Shown: positions 25,357-34,006 of the stretch, piece by piece
How the letters are laid out: each line of letters begins with the position of its first letter
How positions within the stretch are numbered: position 1 is the first letter of the stretch
From: Paenibacillus sp. PastM-3
GTDB lineage: Bacteria > Bacillota > Bacilli > Paenibacillales > Paenibacillaceae
Reading direction: 5' to 3'
NCBI RefSeq assembly: GCF_029893965.1
Contig: NZ_JARXXP010000012.1
Coordinates: 1-64,000 of the forward strand
DNA: 64,000 bases
Made by a program: the position numbers and the translations under genes
The notes under the pieces: generated by a model
Database searches by the model: none
What the model was told of the DNA's origin: nothing
What the model saw: only the letters and a program-made list of their open reading frames with translations

Positions 25357-26058
25357 ATGCGGAAATTTTTCATGACTGATATTCATGGGGATCTGGAGGG
25401 ACTGAAGCTGCTGCTCAAAAAAGCGGAGGTGAAGCCTGGCCGGGATCAGCTGGTATTCGGGGGAGATATGATCAACCGGGGAGCGGATTCAGCCGGTGTT
25501 GTTAAGCTGATTAGACATCTGATGGAGCTGTATCCGGAGCATGTCCATGCAGTGATTGGCAATCACGAGGAAATGATGGGCGATTATATGGTGCGCGGGG
25601 ACAAGCTGTGGCTGAGCCACGGCGGCAGGGAGACGCTGAAAGGCTTCGCTTCCGTGTTTCCGGATGAAGACATCCGGCAGGAGCATATGGTGTGGGCCTG
25701 TTCTTTACCTTTGTATTATGAGGACGACGAATATGTATATACCCATGCCGGACTGAATCCCGGTCAGCCGCTGGATCAGCAGGACCGGGATATCCTGTGG
25801 ATGAATGAGCATGATTTCTATCATCAGCCGCGGGCGGAGCTGCTTGCCTTAACAGGCGGAAAGCCCGTCATACACGGGCATACTCCGGTAGAGCGGATTT
25901 ATTCGGACGGAGCCAGAATGAATTGCGATCTGGGCTCGAATACATACTCCGTGCTGGATGAACGGGCGCTCGGACTAATAAATCTGACGGAAATGACGTA
26001 TCTGGTCTACAAGCAGGCCGGGAAGAAGCTGGAGGAGCGGCGGGTTGGGCGGTATTAG
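25357..26058 (+). CDS. Metallophosphoesterase, PPP-type serine/threonine phosphatase
   Basis: A 233-residue cytosolic phosphatase. The PPP metal-binding motifs are DIHGDLEGL, GGDMINRGADS (normally GDxVDRG), GNHEEMM and IHGHTPV. These bind two metal ions for phosphoester hydrolysis. Bacterial relatives act on phosphoproteins or on dinucleoside polyphosphates; the target is unknown. The ATG has a purine-rich site (GAGGGGGAAAAGG). Single gene, converging on the LacI regulator. Confidence 0.88.
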   Translation: MRKFFMTDIHGDLEGLKLLLKKAEVKPGRDQLVFGGDMINRGADSAGVVKLIRHLMELYPEHVHAVIGNHEEMMGDYMVRGDKLWLSHGGRETLKGFASVFPDEDIRQEHMVWACSLPLYYEDDEYVYTHAGLNPGQPLDQQDRDILWMNEHDFYHQPRAELLALTGGKPVIHGHTPVERIYSDGARMNCDLGSNTYSVLDERALGLINLTEMTYLVYKQAGKKLEERRVGRY

Positions 26059-26064
26059 GCCGAT

Positions 26065-27108
26065 TTATTGCTTAAATTCCGGCGTCGATTCTCTGATAAC
26101 AGGTCTGGTATTGATATGGGTGACCTGATAGGGCTGCTGCGGACTTTCGATCCGCGAGAGCAGCATTTCGGCGGCCTTGATCCCCATTTCCGTGCTGTAA
26201 ATATGGACCGTGGTCAGATGAGGCTCGATGATCCACGCCTCAGGACCGTCATCGAACCCGCAGACGGCAACATCCCCGGGAATGGAATAGTTCGACTGCT
26301 TCAGGGCCTTCATCATATTAACGGCGATATAGTCATTGGCACAGATAAAGGCCGAGGGAAGCTCCGGCATGGCCTGTAATTTCGCGGCTGCCCATTCAGG
26401 TGTTGCGAAGAACAGGCGGTCATCATCCAGGATACAGTGCTCCGCCTGAAGAGGAATTCCCGCCGCCGTAAGGGCACGGTTGAAGCCTGCCCACCGTTCA
26501 TTAAAGCTCATGCAATGATTGTAATCACCAATAAACCCGAGGGTTGTGTAACCGCCATCAATTAGCTTTTTGGTAAGATGATAAGTGCTGTGTTCGTTCT
26601 CCATCAGCAGAATATCCGCCTGGAATTCAGGGTAGCAGACATGTGCGGAGCAGTCGATGAAGATCGTCGGAACGCCGAGGTCCGTGATCAGCCTGCTGTA
26701 TTCCAGATTGAACAGCTCGATACAAATGATACCGTCTACATTATCCACATCAAAATTGTTAGGGAGCGTCAGAGACTTCTGCTCGATTTCCCGAATGATG
26801 TGAATGGACAAATTGTAGCCCTCTGCACTGATGTGCTTCTCCAGGCCGCTAATCAGGGTTGAACCGAAGTGGGAGGTATTAGGCAGATTCTCCGTTAACA
26901 GCGCAATATTCCGGGAGCTCTTTGGCAGGACATTCTCCGGCTCCATCAATGAGAACTGTTTATACTTTAACTCAATCGCCTTCTTGATGACCTTGTTTCT
27001 GGTTTCTTCGGGCAGGCCTTCTGTGCCGTTCAAGGCTTTGGAGGCCGTATTTCTGGAGATGCCCAGCGCATCGGCGATATCCTGGATCGTTACTTTTCCC
27101 CGTGCCAT
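26065..27108 (-). CDS. LacI-family transcriptional regulator of the fructan locus
   Basis: A 347-residue repressor. The N-terminal helix-turn-helix is VTIQDIADALGISRNTASKAL, followed by the hinge and a periplasmic-binding-like ligand domain (AFICANDYIAVNMMKAL; VAVCGFDDGPEAW). The start ATG has AGAGGTGA upstream. It is divergent from the sugar ABC operon across a 404-bp regulatory gap with repeated TTTACAAA boxes, so it most likely represses those genes until a fructan-derived sugar is present. That ligand is inferred from the GH32 and fructokinase genes. Confidence 0.9.
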   Translation of the reverse strand: MARGKVTIQDIADALGISRNTASKALNGTEGLPEETRNKVIKKAIELKYKQFSLMEPENVLPKSSRNIALLTENLPNTSHFGSTLISGLEKHISAEGYNLSIHIIREIEQKSLTLPNNFDVDNVDGIICIELFNLEYSRLITDLGVPTIFIDCSAHVCYPEFQADILLMENEHSTYHLTKKLIDGGYTTLGFIGDYNHCMSFNERWAGFNRALTAAGIPLQAEHCILDDDRLFFATPEWAAAKLQAMPELPSAFICANDYIAVNMMKALKQSNYSIPGDVAVCGFDDGPEAWIIEPHLTTVHIYSTEMGIKAAEMLLSRIESPQQPYQVTHINTRPVIRESTPEFKQ

Positions 27109-27192
27109 ATATGTAAGTTCACCTCTATATTAATGATTCTCTTCGTCTACTCCATTAAATGTATAATAGTTTTAGCAAAATAGCAAATTAAA

Positions 27193-27430
27193 TTTTACAA
27201 ATGCACAAATTAGTTTACAAAATAAATAGAGTGGCTTAAGCGATATTTTGATTTATTCTGTATTAATGCTGTTTTTCGGCTTAAAAGCGGAGTTTTTATA
27301 AAAAAAATCAGCTTTTCTTGATTTTTGTCAAAAGAAACAGGGCAATAAAGAACAAAATAGTAGTCAAATGAACAAATTTATTTTTACAAAATGTATTGAC
27401 TGATGGTTTTTCATTTGATAAATTGTAAAG
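27193..27430 (+). promoter_or_regulatory. Promoter and repeated TTTTACAAA boxes before the fructan ABC operon
   Basis: A promoter is visible as TTGACT (27396-27401), 17 bp, TAAATT (27419-27424). A short motif recurs: TTTTACAAA at 27193, GTTTACAAAA at 27213, TTTTTACAAAA at 27381, and the inverse TTGTAAAG at 27423. Two of them flank the promoter core, the others lie nearer the LacI gene. They are candidate operators of the divergent LacI protein. The gap between 27222 and 27381 is AT-rich with no other clear signal. Confidence 0.6.
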
Positions 27431-27527
27431 GAACCAGAGGGCATTTGCACTGAAAAATGTAAGCCTTTCAACAGTGTCCCCGGAGCTTTGAACTATAAAA
27501 CCATGTACATGAATGGAGGTAAAGGCA

Positions 27528-28481
27528 TTGCATAATTCAATAGAAGCGGATCCCCGGCGCGTGACAGCGGTGAGGAGGAGCTCCTTCCCGGAATATTTGA
27601 AGAAGCATTATTTCCTGTATCTCATGCTGGCACCGGCGCTGATCCTGACCCTGATCTTTAAATACGGTCCTATGTATGGTGCGGTTATCGCCTTTAAGGA
27701 TTTCAGCCCGATCAAAGGGATTCTGGGCAGTGAATGGGTGGGACTTTACAACTTTGAGAAATTTCTGTCTTCCCCAAACTTCGAGGTCATTTTTATGAAT
27801 ACGCTTAAATTGAGTTTTTTCGGCCTGATTCTGAGCTTTCCTGTGCCGATTCTGCTCGCCCTGATGCTTAATCAGGTCCGCCGCGCCGGGGTTAAAAAGA
27901 ACATCCAGCTTTTCCTCTATGCCCCTAACTTTATATCGGTAGTGGTGGTTGTAGGGATGCTGTTCATTTTCCTGTCTCCGACAGGGCCGGTTAACCAGCT
28001 GTTCAGCTGGATTAACGGTGAGCCGGTGATGTTCATGTCCCGTCCTGAGTATTTCCGCTGGATCTATATCCTGTCCGACATCTGGACGGGGGCGGGCTGG
28101 GCTTCCATTATCTACGTGGCGGCGCTCGCCAATGTGGACCCTGAGCTGCATAACGCGGCCAACCTGGACGGTGCCAATCTGCTGCAAAGAATCCGGCATA
28201 TCGATCTGCCGACCATCAGGCCGATTATGGCGATTGTCTTCATTCTTGCCGCAGGCGGCATCATGTCCATCGGCTTCGAGAAGGCTTATCTGATGCAGAC
28301 GGCCACGAACCTGCCGACCTCTGAAATTATTCCAACCTATGTATACAAAATCGGCCTGCAGTCGGGCGACTATGCTTACTCAGCCGCAGTGGGGCTGTTC
28401 AACTCGGTTATCAACGTCATTCTGCTGATTACTGTGAACTTCACCGTGAAGAAGCTGAATGAGGGCGAAGGCCTTTATTAG
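27528..28481 (+). CDS. Sugar ABC transporter permease, LplB type
   Basis: A 317-residue inner-membrane permease with six helices. The EAA-type loop that contacts the ATPase is visible as HNAANLDGANLLQRIRHIDL. The N-terminal YLMLAPALILTLIFKYGPMY is typical of LplB/YtcP-associated importers. TTG 27528 has GGAGGT 7 bases upstream; the in-frame ATG at 27513 overlaps that site. It is the first gene of a permease-permease-binding protein operon. No ATPase gene is present; such systems share an MsmK-like ATPase encoded elsewhere. Confidence 0.9.
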   Translation: MHNSIEADPRRVTAVRRSSFPEYLKKHYFLYLMLAPALILTLIFKYGPMYGAVIAFKDFSPIKGILGSEWVGLYNFEKFLSSPNFEVIFMNTLKLSFFGLILSFPVPILLALMLNQVRRAGVKKNIQLFLYAPNFISVVVVVGMLFIFLSPTGPVNQLFSWINGEPVMFMSRPEYFRWIYILSDIWTGAGWASIIYVAALANVDPELHNAANLDGANLLQRIRHIDLPTIRPIMAIVFILAAGGIMSIGFEKAYLMQTATNLPTSEIIPTYVYKIGLQSGDYAYSAAVGLFNSVINVILLITVNFTVKKLNEGEGLY

Positions 28482-28498
28482 GAAAGGAGCAACCATTC

Positions 28499-29380
28499 AT
28501 GTTCGTAAAACATTCCCGGCTGGACCGCCTGATGCTCGCGCTGAACGCTGCCTTTTTGACACTGGCCGTGCTGGTGGTCATTCTTCCGCTCATCTATGTC
28601 GTAATTGCCTCCTTCATGGACCCGTCCGTTCTGCTGAGCCGGGGGATCTCGTTCCGGATAACCGACTGGTCTGTTGAAGGCTATAAGATGATCCTTACCA
28701 ATCCTGCGATGCTGCGGGGATTTGCAAACGCTGTTTTTTATGCCTCCGCCTTTGCGCTGCTGACCGTTACGGTTTCAGTATGTGCCGGGTATGCCTTGTC
28801 GGATGACCGCTTGAAAGGGAAGGGCTTGTTTATGACGGTGTTCCTGTTCACGATGTTCTTCGGCGGCGGCCTTGTCCCGACTTATCTGCTGGTCAAAAAT
28901 CTGGGGCTGCTGGATACGGTCTGGGCTGTCATTATCCCCGGAGCGGTCAATGTATGGAATATTATTTTGTCCAGAACCTTCTTCAAAGGGGTGCCGAAGG
29001 AGCTGAAGGAGGCGTCCAATGTGGACGGGGCCTCGGAGATGAGGATTTTCTTCAGCATCGTATTGCCGCTCTCCAAACCGATCATTTTCGTGCTGGCGCT
29101 GTATGCCTTTGTCGGCCAGTGGAATTCGTACTTCGACGCTATGATCTATCTCGATAATCCCGCTCTTCACCCGCTGCAGCTTGTGCTGCGTTCGATCCTG
29201 ATCCAGAACCAGGTGGACCCGGGCATGATCAGTGACCAGCTGGCTGCGGCGGAAATGAAGCGTCTGTCTGAAATCATCAAATACGCGGCGATCGTAATCT
29301 CCAGCCTGCCGCTGATCATTATGTATCCGTTCTTCCAGAAATATTTTGAAAAAGGTGTCATGGTCGGCTCCATTAAATAG
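28499..29380 (+). CDS. Sugar ABC transporter permease, LplC type
   Basis: A 293-residue partner permease with six helices. The EAA loop reads LKEASNVDGASEMRIFFSIV and the C-terminus ends KYFEKGVMVGSIK, the usual ending of the CarG/LplC group. AAAGGAG precedes the ATG, 17 bases after the LplB stop. Confidence 0.92.
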   Translation: MFVKHSRLDRLMLALNAAFLTLAVLVVILPLIYVVIASFMDPSVLLSRGISFRITDWSVEGYKMILTNPAMLRGFANAVFYASAFALLTVTVSVCAGYALSDDRLKGKGLFMTVFLFTMFFGGGLVPTYLLVKNLGLLDTVWAVIIPGAVNVWNIILSRTFFKGVPKELKEASNVDGASEMRIFFSIVLPLSKPIIFVLALYAFVGQWNSYFDAMIYLDNPALHPLQLVLRSILIQNQVDPGMISDQLAAAEMKRLSEIIKYAAIVISSLPLIIMYPFFQKYFEKGVMVGSIK

Positions 29381-29439
29381 GAAGCAGGCTGCACATAGAT
29401 AGGTTCTTTTCATTCATTTTACTTTGGAGGTCATATCCG

Positions 29440-31056
29440 ATGAAAAGCTCAACACGTTCAAAAGGTTTGTCAAAAGCAGCATCAGCCTCTGTCCTAGCTT
29501 CCTTCATGTTCCTGGCTGCCTGCAGCGGCGGAGGCGGGGGAGGAAGTGCTGCCAGTGAACAGCAGGACCCAAGCGGCAAGGTTACCTTAAACTTCATTAC
29601 GCAAAGCTCTGCCCTGGCCCCGGCCGATCCGAACGATAAGCTGATCAATAAACGTCTTGAAGAAAAAACGAATGTGCATATCAACTGGAAGAACTTCACG
29701 AGTGATGTATTTGTAGAAAAAAGAAATCTGGCTGTAGCCAGCGGCGATCTTCCGGATGCTATTTTTAACGCGGATTACAGTGACTATGAGCTGTTGAAGC
29801 TGGCCAAGGACGGCACGATCATTCCGCTGAATGATCTGATCGAGCAGAATATGCCCAACTTTAAAAAGGTGCTTGAGGAAGCTCCTGAGTACAGAAGCAT
29901 GATCACAGCGCCTGACGGCAATATCTACGCATTCCCCTGGATTGAAGAGCTGGGGAACGGCAAGGAAAGAATTCAGGCAGTGGACAGTATGCCGTGGATC
30001 AATGTGGAATGGCTGAAAAATCTGGGCCTCGACATGCCGACGACTACCGAAGAATTGAAGCAGGTGCTGATTGCTTTTAAGACTCAGGACCCGAATGGCA
30101 ACGGCCAGGCCGATGAAATTCCGCTTTCCTTCATTAATAAGCCTGGTGCGGAGGATCTGGTGTTCCTGTTCGGATCATTCGGACTCGGGGAGAATCCCGA
30201 CCATGCGGTGGTAAGCAATGACGGCAAAGTGGTCTTTACCGCTGCCGAAGAAGGCTACAAAGCTGCCGTGAAGTTTATCAATGAGCTGTACAAAGAAAAA
30301 CTGATTGATATTGAAGCCTATACCCAGGACTGGAGCACTTATCTGGCCAAAGGGAAGGATCAGAAGTACGGCCTTTATTTCTCCTGGGATAAGGCGAATA
30401 TTTCCGGTGCCAACGATGCCTATGAGGTGATGCCGCCGCTGGCCGGACCGGACGGTGAAGTGAATGTAACCCGGACGAACGCCCTGGGACTGGGCCGCGG
30501 AAAAATGGTCGTAACCAGTGCCAACAAAAACCTGGAAACCACGGCGAAATGGGTCGATCAGCTGTATGATCCGATCCAGTCTGTACAGAACAACTGGGGA
30601 ACCTACGGGGATGACACTCAGCAGAACATCTTTGAATTCGATGAAGCCGCAGGGATGCTGAAGCATCTGCCGCTGGAAGGCACCGCTCCGGTTGAGCTCC
30701 GTGAGAAAACAAGCATCGGCGGACCGCTGGCGATTCTGGATTCTTATTATGGCAAGTACACCACCATGCCGGATGATGCCAAGGGCAGAATGGATATCGT
30801 CAAGAACATCATGGCTCCGAACATGAAAGCGGAAAATGTTATGCCAAGCGTGTTCCATTCCATCGACGAGCTGGACCGGCTGACGACCATTGAAACCGAC
30901 CTGTTCGCCTATGTGCTCAGAATGCGTACTGAATGGTACCAGAACGGCAAAATTGATGCCGAGTGGAATGACTATCTCAAGGAGCTGGACCGCCTTGGCC
31001 TGCAGGAATGGCTGGAGATCAAGCAGGGCGGATATGACAGAGCGACGGGAAAGTAA
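29440..31056 (+). CDS. Extracellular sugar-binding lipoprotein of the fructan ABC importer
   Basis: A 538-residue lipoprotein. The signal peptide ends in the lipobox FLAAC, followed by a poly-glycine/serine linker. Family-1 type solute-binding features include QDPNGNGQADEIPLSF (a D-x-N-x-N-G loop) and NIYAFPWIEELG. It captures sugars outside the membrane for the two permeases upstream. The substrate is inferred to be a fructo-oligosaccharide or sucrose because GH32 and fructokinase genes follow. TTGGAGGTC precedes the ATG. Confidence 0.9.
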   Translation: MKSSTRSKGLSKAASASVLASFMFLAACSGGGGGGSAASEQQDPSGKVTLNFITQSSALAPADPNDKLINKRLEEKTNVHINWKNFTSDVFVEKRNLAVASGDLPDAIFNADYSDYELLKLAKDGTIIPLNDLIEQNMPNFKKVLEEAPEYRSMITAPDGNIYAFPWIEELGNGKERIQAVDSMPWINVEWLKNLGLDMPTTTEELKQVLIAFKTQDPNGNGQADEIPLSFINKPGAEDLVFLFGSFGLGENPDHAVVSNDGKVVFTAAEEGYKAAVKFINELYKEKLIDIEAYTQDWSTYLAKGKDQKYGLYFSWDKANISGANDAYEVMPPLAGPDGEVNVTRTNALGLGRGKMVVTSANKNLETTAKWVDQLYDPIQSVQNNWGTYGDDTQQNIFEFDEAAGMLKHLPLEGTAPVELREKTSIGGPLAILDSYYGKYTTMPDDAKGRMDIVKNIMAPNMKAENVMPSVFHSIDELDRLTTIETDLFAYVLRMRTEWYQNGKIDAEWNDYLKELDRLGLQEWLEIKQGGYDRATGK

Positions 31057-31108
31057 TATAAAAATAAAAATAAAGATTGAACGGGAATCTTGAGAAAAGG
31101 GAGCAGAG

Positions 31109-31374
31109 CAGCGGAGGATGAGGCTGGAACTGAAGACTGGCATCGGAAGGATAGGCTAATTGGATTGAACTTGGATATAGTTACAGGGGGGAGTGGCGGA
31201 GGAGAAGTTTGGAGCTGTAGGAACGATAGTGTCCGCCTGAAAGCTTTCCGTAGGAAAGCTAGCATCGGAAGCATAGGCAGTGTCCGGATTTCAACCGCGA
31301 TCAGCGGACTAAATTCAAGAAATCTGGACACAACAGCGGCCGGAGGCCCAAACATTCTCTGCAGCTACGGCTAA
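31109..31374 (+). repeat. Structured interspersed repeat, copy A (plus a partial 5' copy)
   Basis: The main unit spans 31195-31374 and closely matches 54801-54974; its 3' end also occurs near 59966-60040. The ends pair: GAGAAGTTTGG (31202) with CCAAACATTCTC (31348), one bulge. Inside are two hairpins, AGCTTTC-CGTA-GGAAAGCT and CCGC-GATCA-GCGG, and a stem GGATTTC/GAAATC(T). A shortened copy of the 5' half (CAGCGGAGGA ... GGCATCGGAAGGATAGG) lies at 31109-31160. It fills most of the 454-bp gap between the binding protein and GH32 genes. Confidence 0.8.
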
Positions 31375-31510
31375 TCCCCGAAACAAATCACTAGTACAGT
31401 CTAAATCCAATCCTTACAGCTGGCGAAATCCAAGCCTAGCCCACAGCGGAGCCAGACCCTTTCTCTGAATTCCCGGTTCAATCTATCCGGGAGAAAAGGA
31501 GAAATCATAT

Positions 31511-32995
31511 ATGTCAGCAATCACAGAGCAAAACTACCGGGGTGCCTATCACTTTTCACCCCAGAAGAATTGGATGAACGATCCGAACGGGCTCGTATAT
31601 TTCGAGGGAGAATATCACTTGTTCTTTCAGCATCACCCGGACGGTATGAGTATGGGCGAGATGCACTGGGGCCATGCCGTCAGCAAGGACCTGATCAACT
31701 GGGAAGAGCTGCCGGTTGCGCTGGTTCCGGATGAGCTGGGTATGATTTTCTCGGGCAGCGCCGTTGTGGACTGGAAGAATACAACGGGCTTTTTCGGGGA
31801 AAAGCCGGGCCTGGTGGCCATCTTTACGCATCACCTGAATAGGCCGGAAGGACAGCCTGCTGTTCAGTATCAGAGCATTGCGTACAGCAAGGACAACGGC
31901 AGAACCTGGACGAAATATGCCGGGAATCCGGTGCTGACCCATGACAGCTTTATTGACTTCCGTGATCCGAAGGTGTTCTGGGATAAAGAGCGGAGTCGCT
32001 GGGTCATGATCGTGGCCTGCGGCCAGACAGTATGCCTGTATCACTCGCCTGACCTGATTCACTGGACCCTTGCCAGCGAATTCGGTGCCGGGATCGGCTC
32101 GCATGATGGTGTATGGGAATGCCCGGATCTCTTCCCGCTGCCGGTTGATGGTAACAAGGATAACGTTAAATGGGTGGTGCTTGTGAGCATCGGCGCAGAT
32201 CCGGCCTTTGAGGAAGGCTCCAGAACACAGTATTTCACAGGCAGCTTCGACGGGGCCGTATTCACGCCTGACGAAGCCTCGCAGCGCATCCGCTGGATCG
32301 ATTATGGAAGGGATAATTATGCCGGGGTGAGCTGGTCCGATCTTCCCGAGGAAGATGGAAGACGCCTGTTTATCGGCTGGATGAGCAACTGGATGTATGC
32401 ACAGCAGACACCGACGGAAGGCTTCCGCGGAGCGATGACGATTCCCCGTGAGCTATCACTGGAAACGAGAAACGGGGAAGCGACGCTCATCCAGAAGCCT
32501 GCCAAAGAGCTGGAAGCAGCGCGTATCCCGGTCCTGTCCCTTAAGAATGCTTCGGTGCAAGAAATTAATGCGGCCTGCGCCGGGCTTGAGCTGGACGCCT
32601 ACCTCATAGAGGCGAAGCTTCCGCGCGGTACATCTGCCGGCTTCCGCTTAAAAGCAGGTGCCCAGGAGCAAACGGTTGCCGGGATTAATGCGCAGACGGA
32701 ACAATTGTATGTGGACCGCAGCGCTTCCGGGAAGGCAGATTTCCACAGCCTGTTTCCGGGGGTTCATTCTGCGAAGCTTGCGGCACCGGCTGAAGTCTGT
32801 GATCTGAGTATTTATGTAGACCGTTCCTCGGTGGAGGTGTTCGCGGGCGGCGGTCAGGCGGTTATTACGGATCTTATTTTCCCTGGGCCTGCTTCCGCCG
32901 GTCTGGCTGCCTTTACAGAACAGGAAGAGCAGGTATTCCTGTCGCTGGAACTTTATGAGCTGAATTCATCTGCTGCAGCCGGCGGCAGAAAGTAA
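31511..32995 (+). CDS. GH32 sucrose-6-phosphate hydrolase / fructan hydrolase
   Basis: A 494-residue cytosolic enzyme without signal peptide. The GH32 active site is complete: nucleophile Asp in WMNDPNG (about residue 20), transition-state stabiliser in FRDPKV, acid/base Glu in WECPDLF. A C-terminal beta-sandwich ends with SSVEVFAGGGQAVITDLIFP. It cleaves beta-fructosidic bonds in imported sucrose, its 6-phosphate or fructo-oligosaccharides. AAAAGGAG precedes the ATG. The fructokinase gene starts 17 bases after its stop, so the two act in sequence. Confidence 0.93.
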   Translation: MSAITEQNYRGAYHFSPQKNWMNDPNGLVYFEGEYHLFFQHHPDGMSMGEMHWGHAVSKDLINWEELPVALVPDELGMIFSGSAVVDWKNTTGFFGEKPGLVAIFTHHLNRPEGQPAVQYQSIAYSKDNGRTWTKYAGNPVLTHDSFIDFRDPKVFWDKERSRWVMIVACGQTVCLYHSPDLIHWTLASEFGAGIGSHDGVWECPDLFPLPVDGNKDNVKWVVLVSIGADPAFEEGSRTQYFTGSFDGAVFTPDEASQRIRWIDYGRDNYAGVSWSDLPEEDGRRLFIGWMSNWMYAQQTPTEGFRGAMTIPRELSLETRNGEATLIQKPAKELEAARIPVLSLKNASVQEINAACAGLELDAYLIEAKLPRGTSAGFRLKAGAQEQTVAGINAQTEQLYVDRSASGKADFHSLFPGVHSAKLAAPAEVCDLSIYVDRSSVEVFAGGGQAVITDLIFPGPASAGLAAFTEQEEQVFLSLELYELNSSAAAGGRK

Positions 32996-33012
32996 GCGGA
33001 GGTGCAGCCTAC

Positions 33013-33897
33013 ATGCGTATAGGAGCTATAGAAGCAGGCGGAACGAAATTTATCTGCGGCATTGGGGACGAGCACGGACGGATTGAGGATCAGATCAGCT
33101 TCTCAACCGGTCATCCGGATCTGACGATGCCCCAAGTGATTGAATATTTCCGGGGCAAAGGGGTGGAAGCCATCGGGATCGGGTCCTTTGGTCCGATAGA
33201 TATCCGCCCGGATAGCCCGGCCTATGGTTACATTACGACCACGCCCAAGCCGGGATGGGCAAATTATGATCTGCTCGGGACCCTGAGGCAAGCTTTTCAG
33301 GTTCCGCTGGGCTGGGATACCGATGTTAATGCTGCAGCCTATGGCGAGGTGAAATGGGGGGCGGCACAGGGACTGTCCGGCTGCCTGTACATCACCGTGG
33401 GTACGGGGATCGGTGTCGGTGTCTATGCTGAGGGCCGGCTGGTACACGGTCTTGTGCATCCTGAGGGCGGGCATGTTCCGACGAGACGGCATCCGGAGGA
33501 TCATTATCCGGGAAGATGCCCCTATCACGGGGACTGCCTCGAAGGAATGGCGGCAGGGCCGGCCATCGAAGCCAGATGGGGAAAGAAGGGTCATGAGCTT
33601 CCTGCCGGGCACCAGGCATGGGAGATGGAAGCCTTCTATATTGCCGAGTCCGTAACCCAGGCGGTCCTGCTGCTCTCCCCGGAGAAAGTCATACTCGGCG
33701 GCGGCGTAATGCAGCAGTCCCAGCTGTTCCCGCTGATCCGTGAGGCTGTGCGCCGGAACCTGAACGGCTATGTCAGTGCGGATGCTATTCTCACGCAAAT
33801 GGATGAGTATATTGTGGCTCCGGGTCTCGGACAGCAAGCCGGATTATGCGGTGCGCTGGCCCTGGGTCTTGCAGCAATGGACAAAGTCTGGAAGTAG
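33013..33897 (+). CDS. ROK-family fructokinase
   Basis: A 294-residue sugar kinase. The ATP-binding GAIEAGGTKF motif is at the N-terminus, the catalytic region is WDTDVNAAAYGE, and the zinc site typical of ROK fructokinases is seen as GGHVPTRRHPEDHYPGRCPY followed by HGDC. It phosphorylates fructose released by the GH32 enzyme to fructose 6-phosphate for glycolysis. GGAGGTG precedes the ATG, and a strong hairpin follows the stop. Confidence 0.93.
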   Translation: MRIGAIEAGGTKFICGIGDEHGRIEDQISFSTGHPDLTMPQVIEYFRGKGVEAIGIGSFGPIDIRPDSPAYGYITTTPKPGWANYDLLGTLRQAFQVPLGWDTDVNAAAYGEVKWGAAQGLSGCLYITVGTGIGVGVYAEGRLVHGLVHPEGGHVPTRRHPEDHYPGRCPYHGDCLEGMAAGPAIEARWGKKGHELPAGHQAWEMEAFYIAESVTQAVLLLSPEKVILGGGVMQQSQLFPLIREAVRRNLNGYVSADAILTQMDEYIVAPGLGQQAGLCGALALGLAAMDKVWK

Positions 33898-33924
33898 TTC
33901 AATCTATTATTGATTTAACAGCAT

Positions 33925-33968
33925 ACAAGGCCGGAGTGATGCAGATGCAGCAAGCCGGCCTTGTGTTT
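33925..33968 (+). terminator. Hairpin after the fructokinase gene
   Basis: ACAAGGCCGG (33925-33934) pairs with CCGGCCTTGT (33955-33964) across a 20-base loop, followed by a short GTTTC. The T tract is weak, so partial read-through into the large GH32 gene is possible. Confidence 0.65.
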
Positions 33969-34006
33969 CAATATGGACTATTATTTAGAGGAAAAGAGGT
34001 TGAAGG

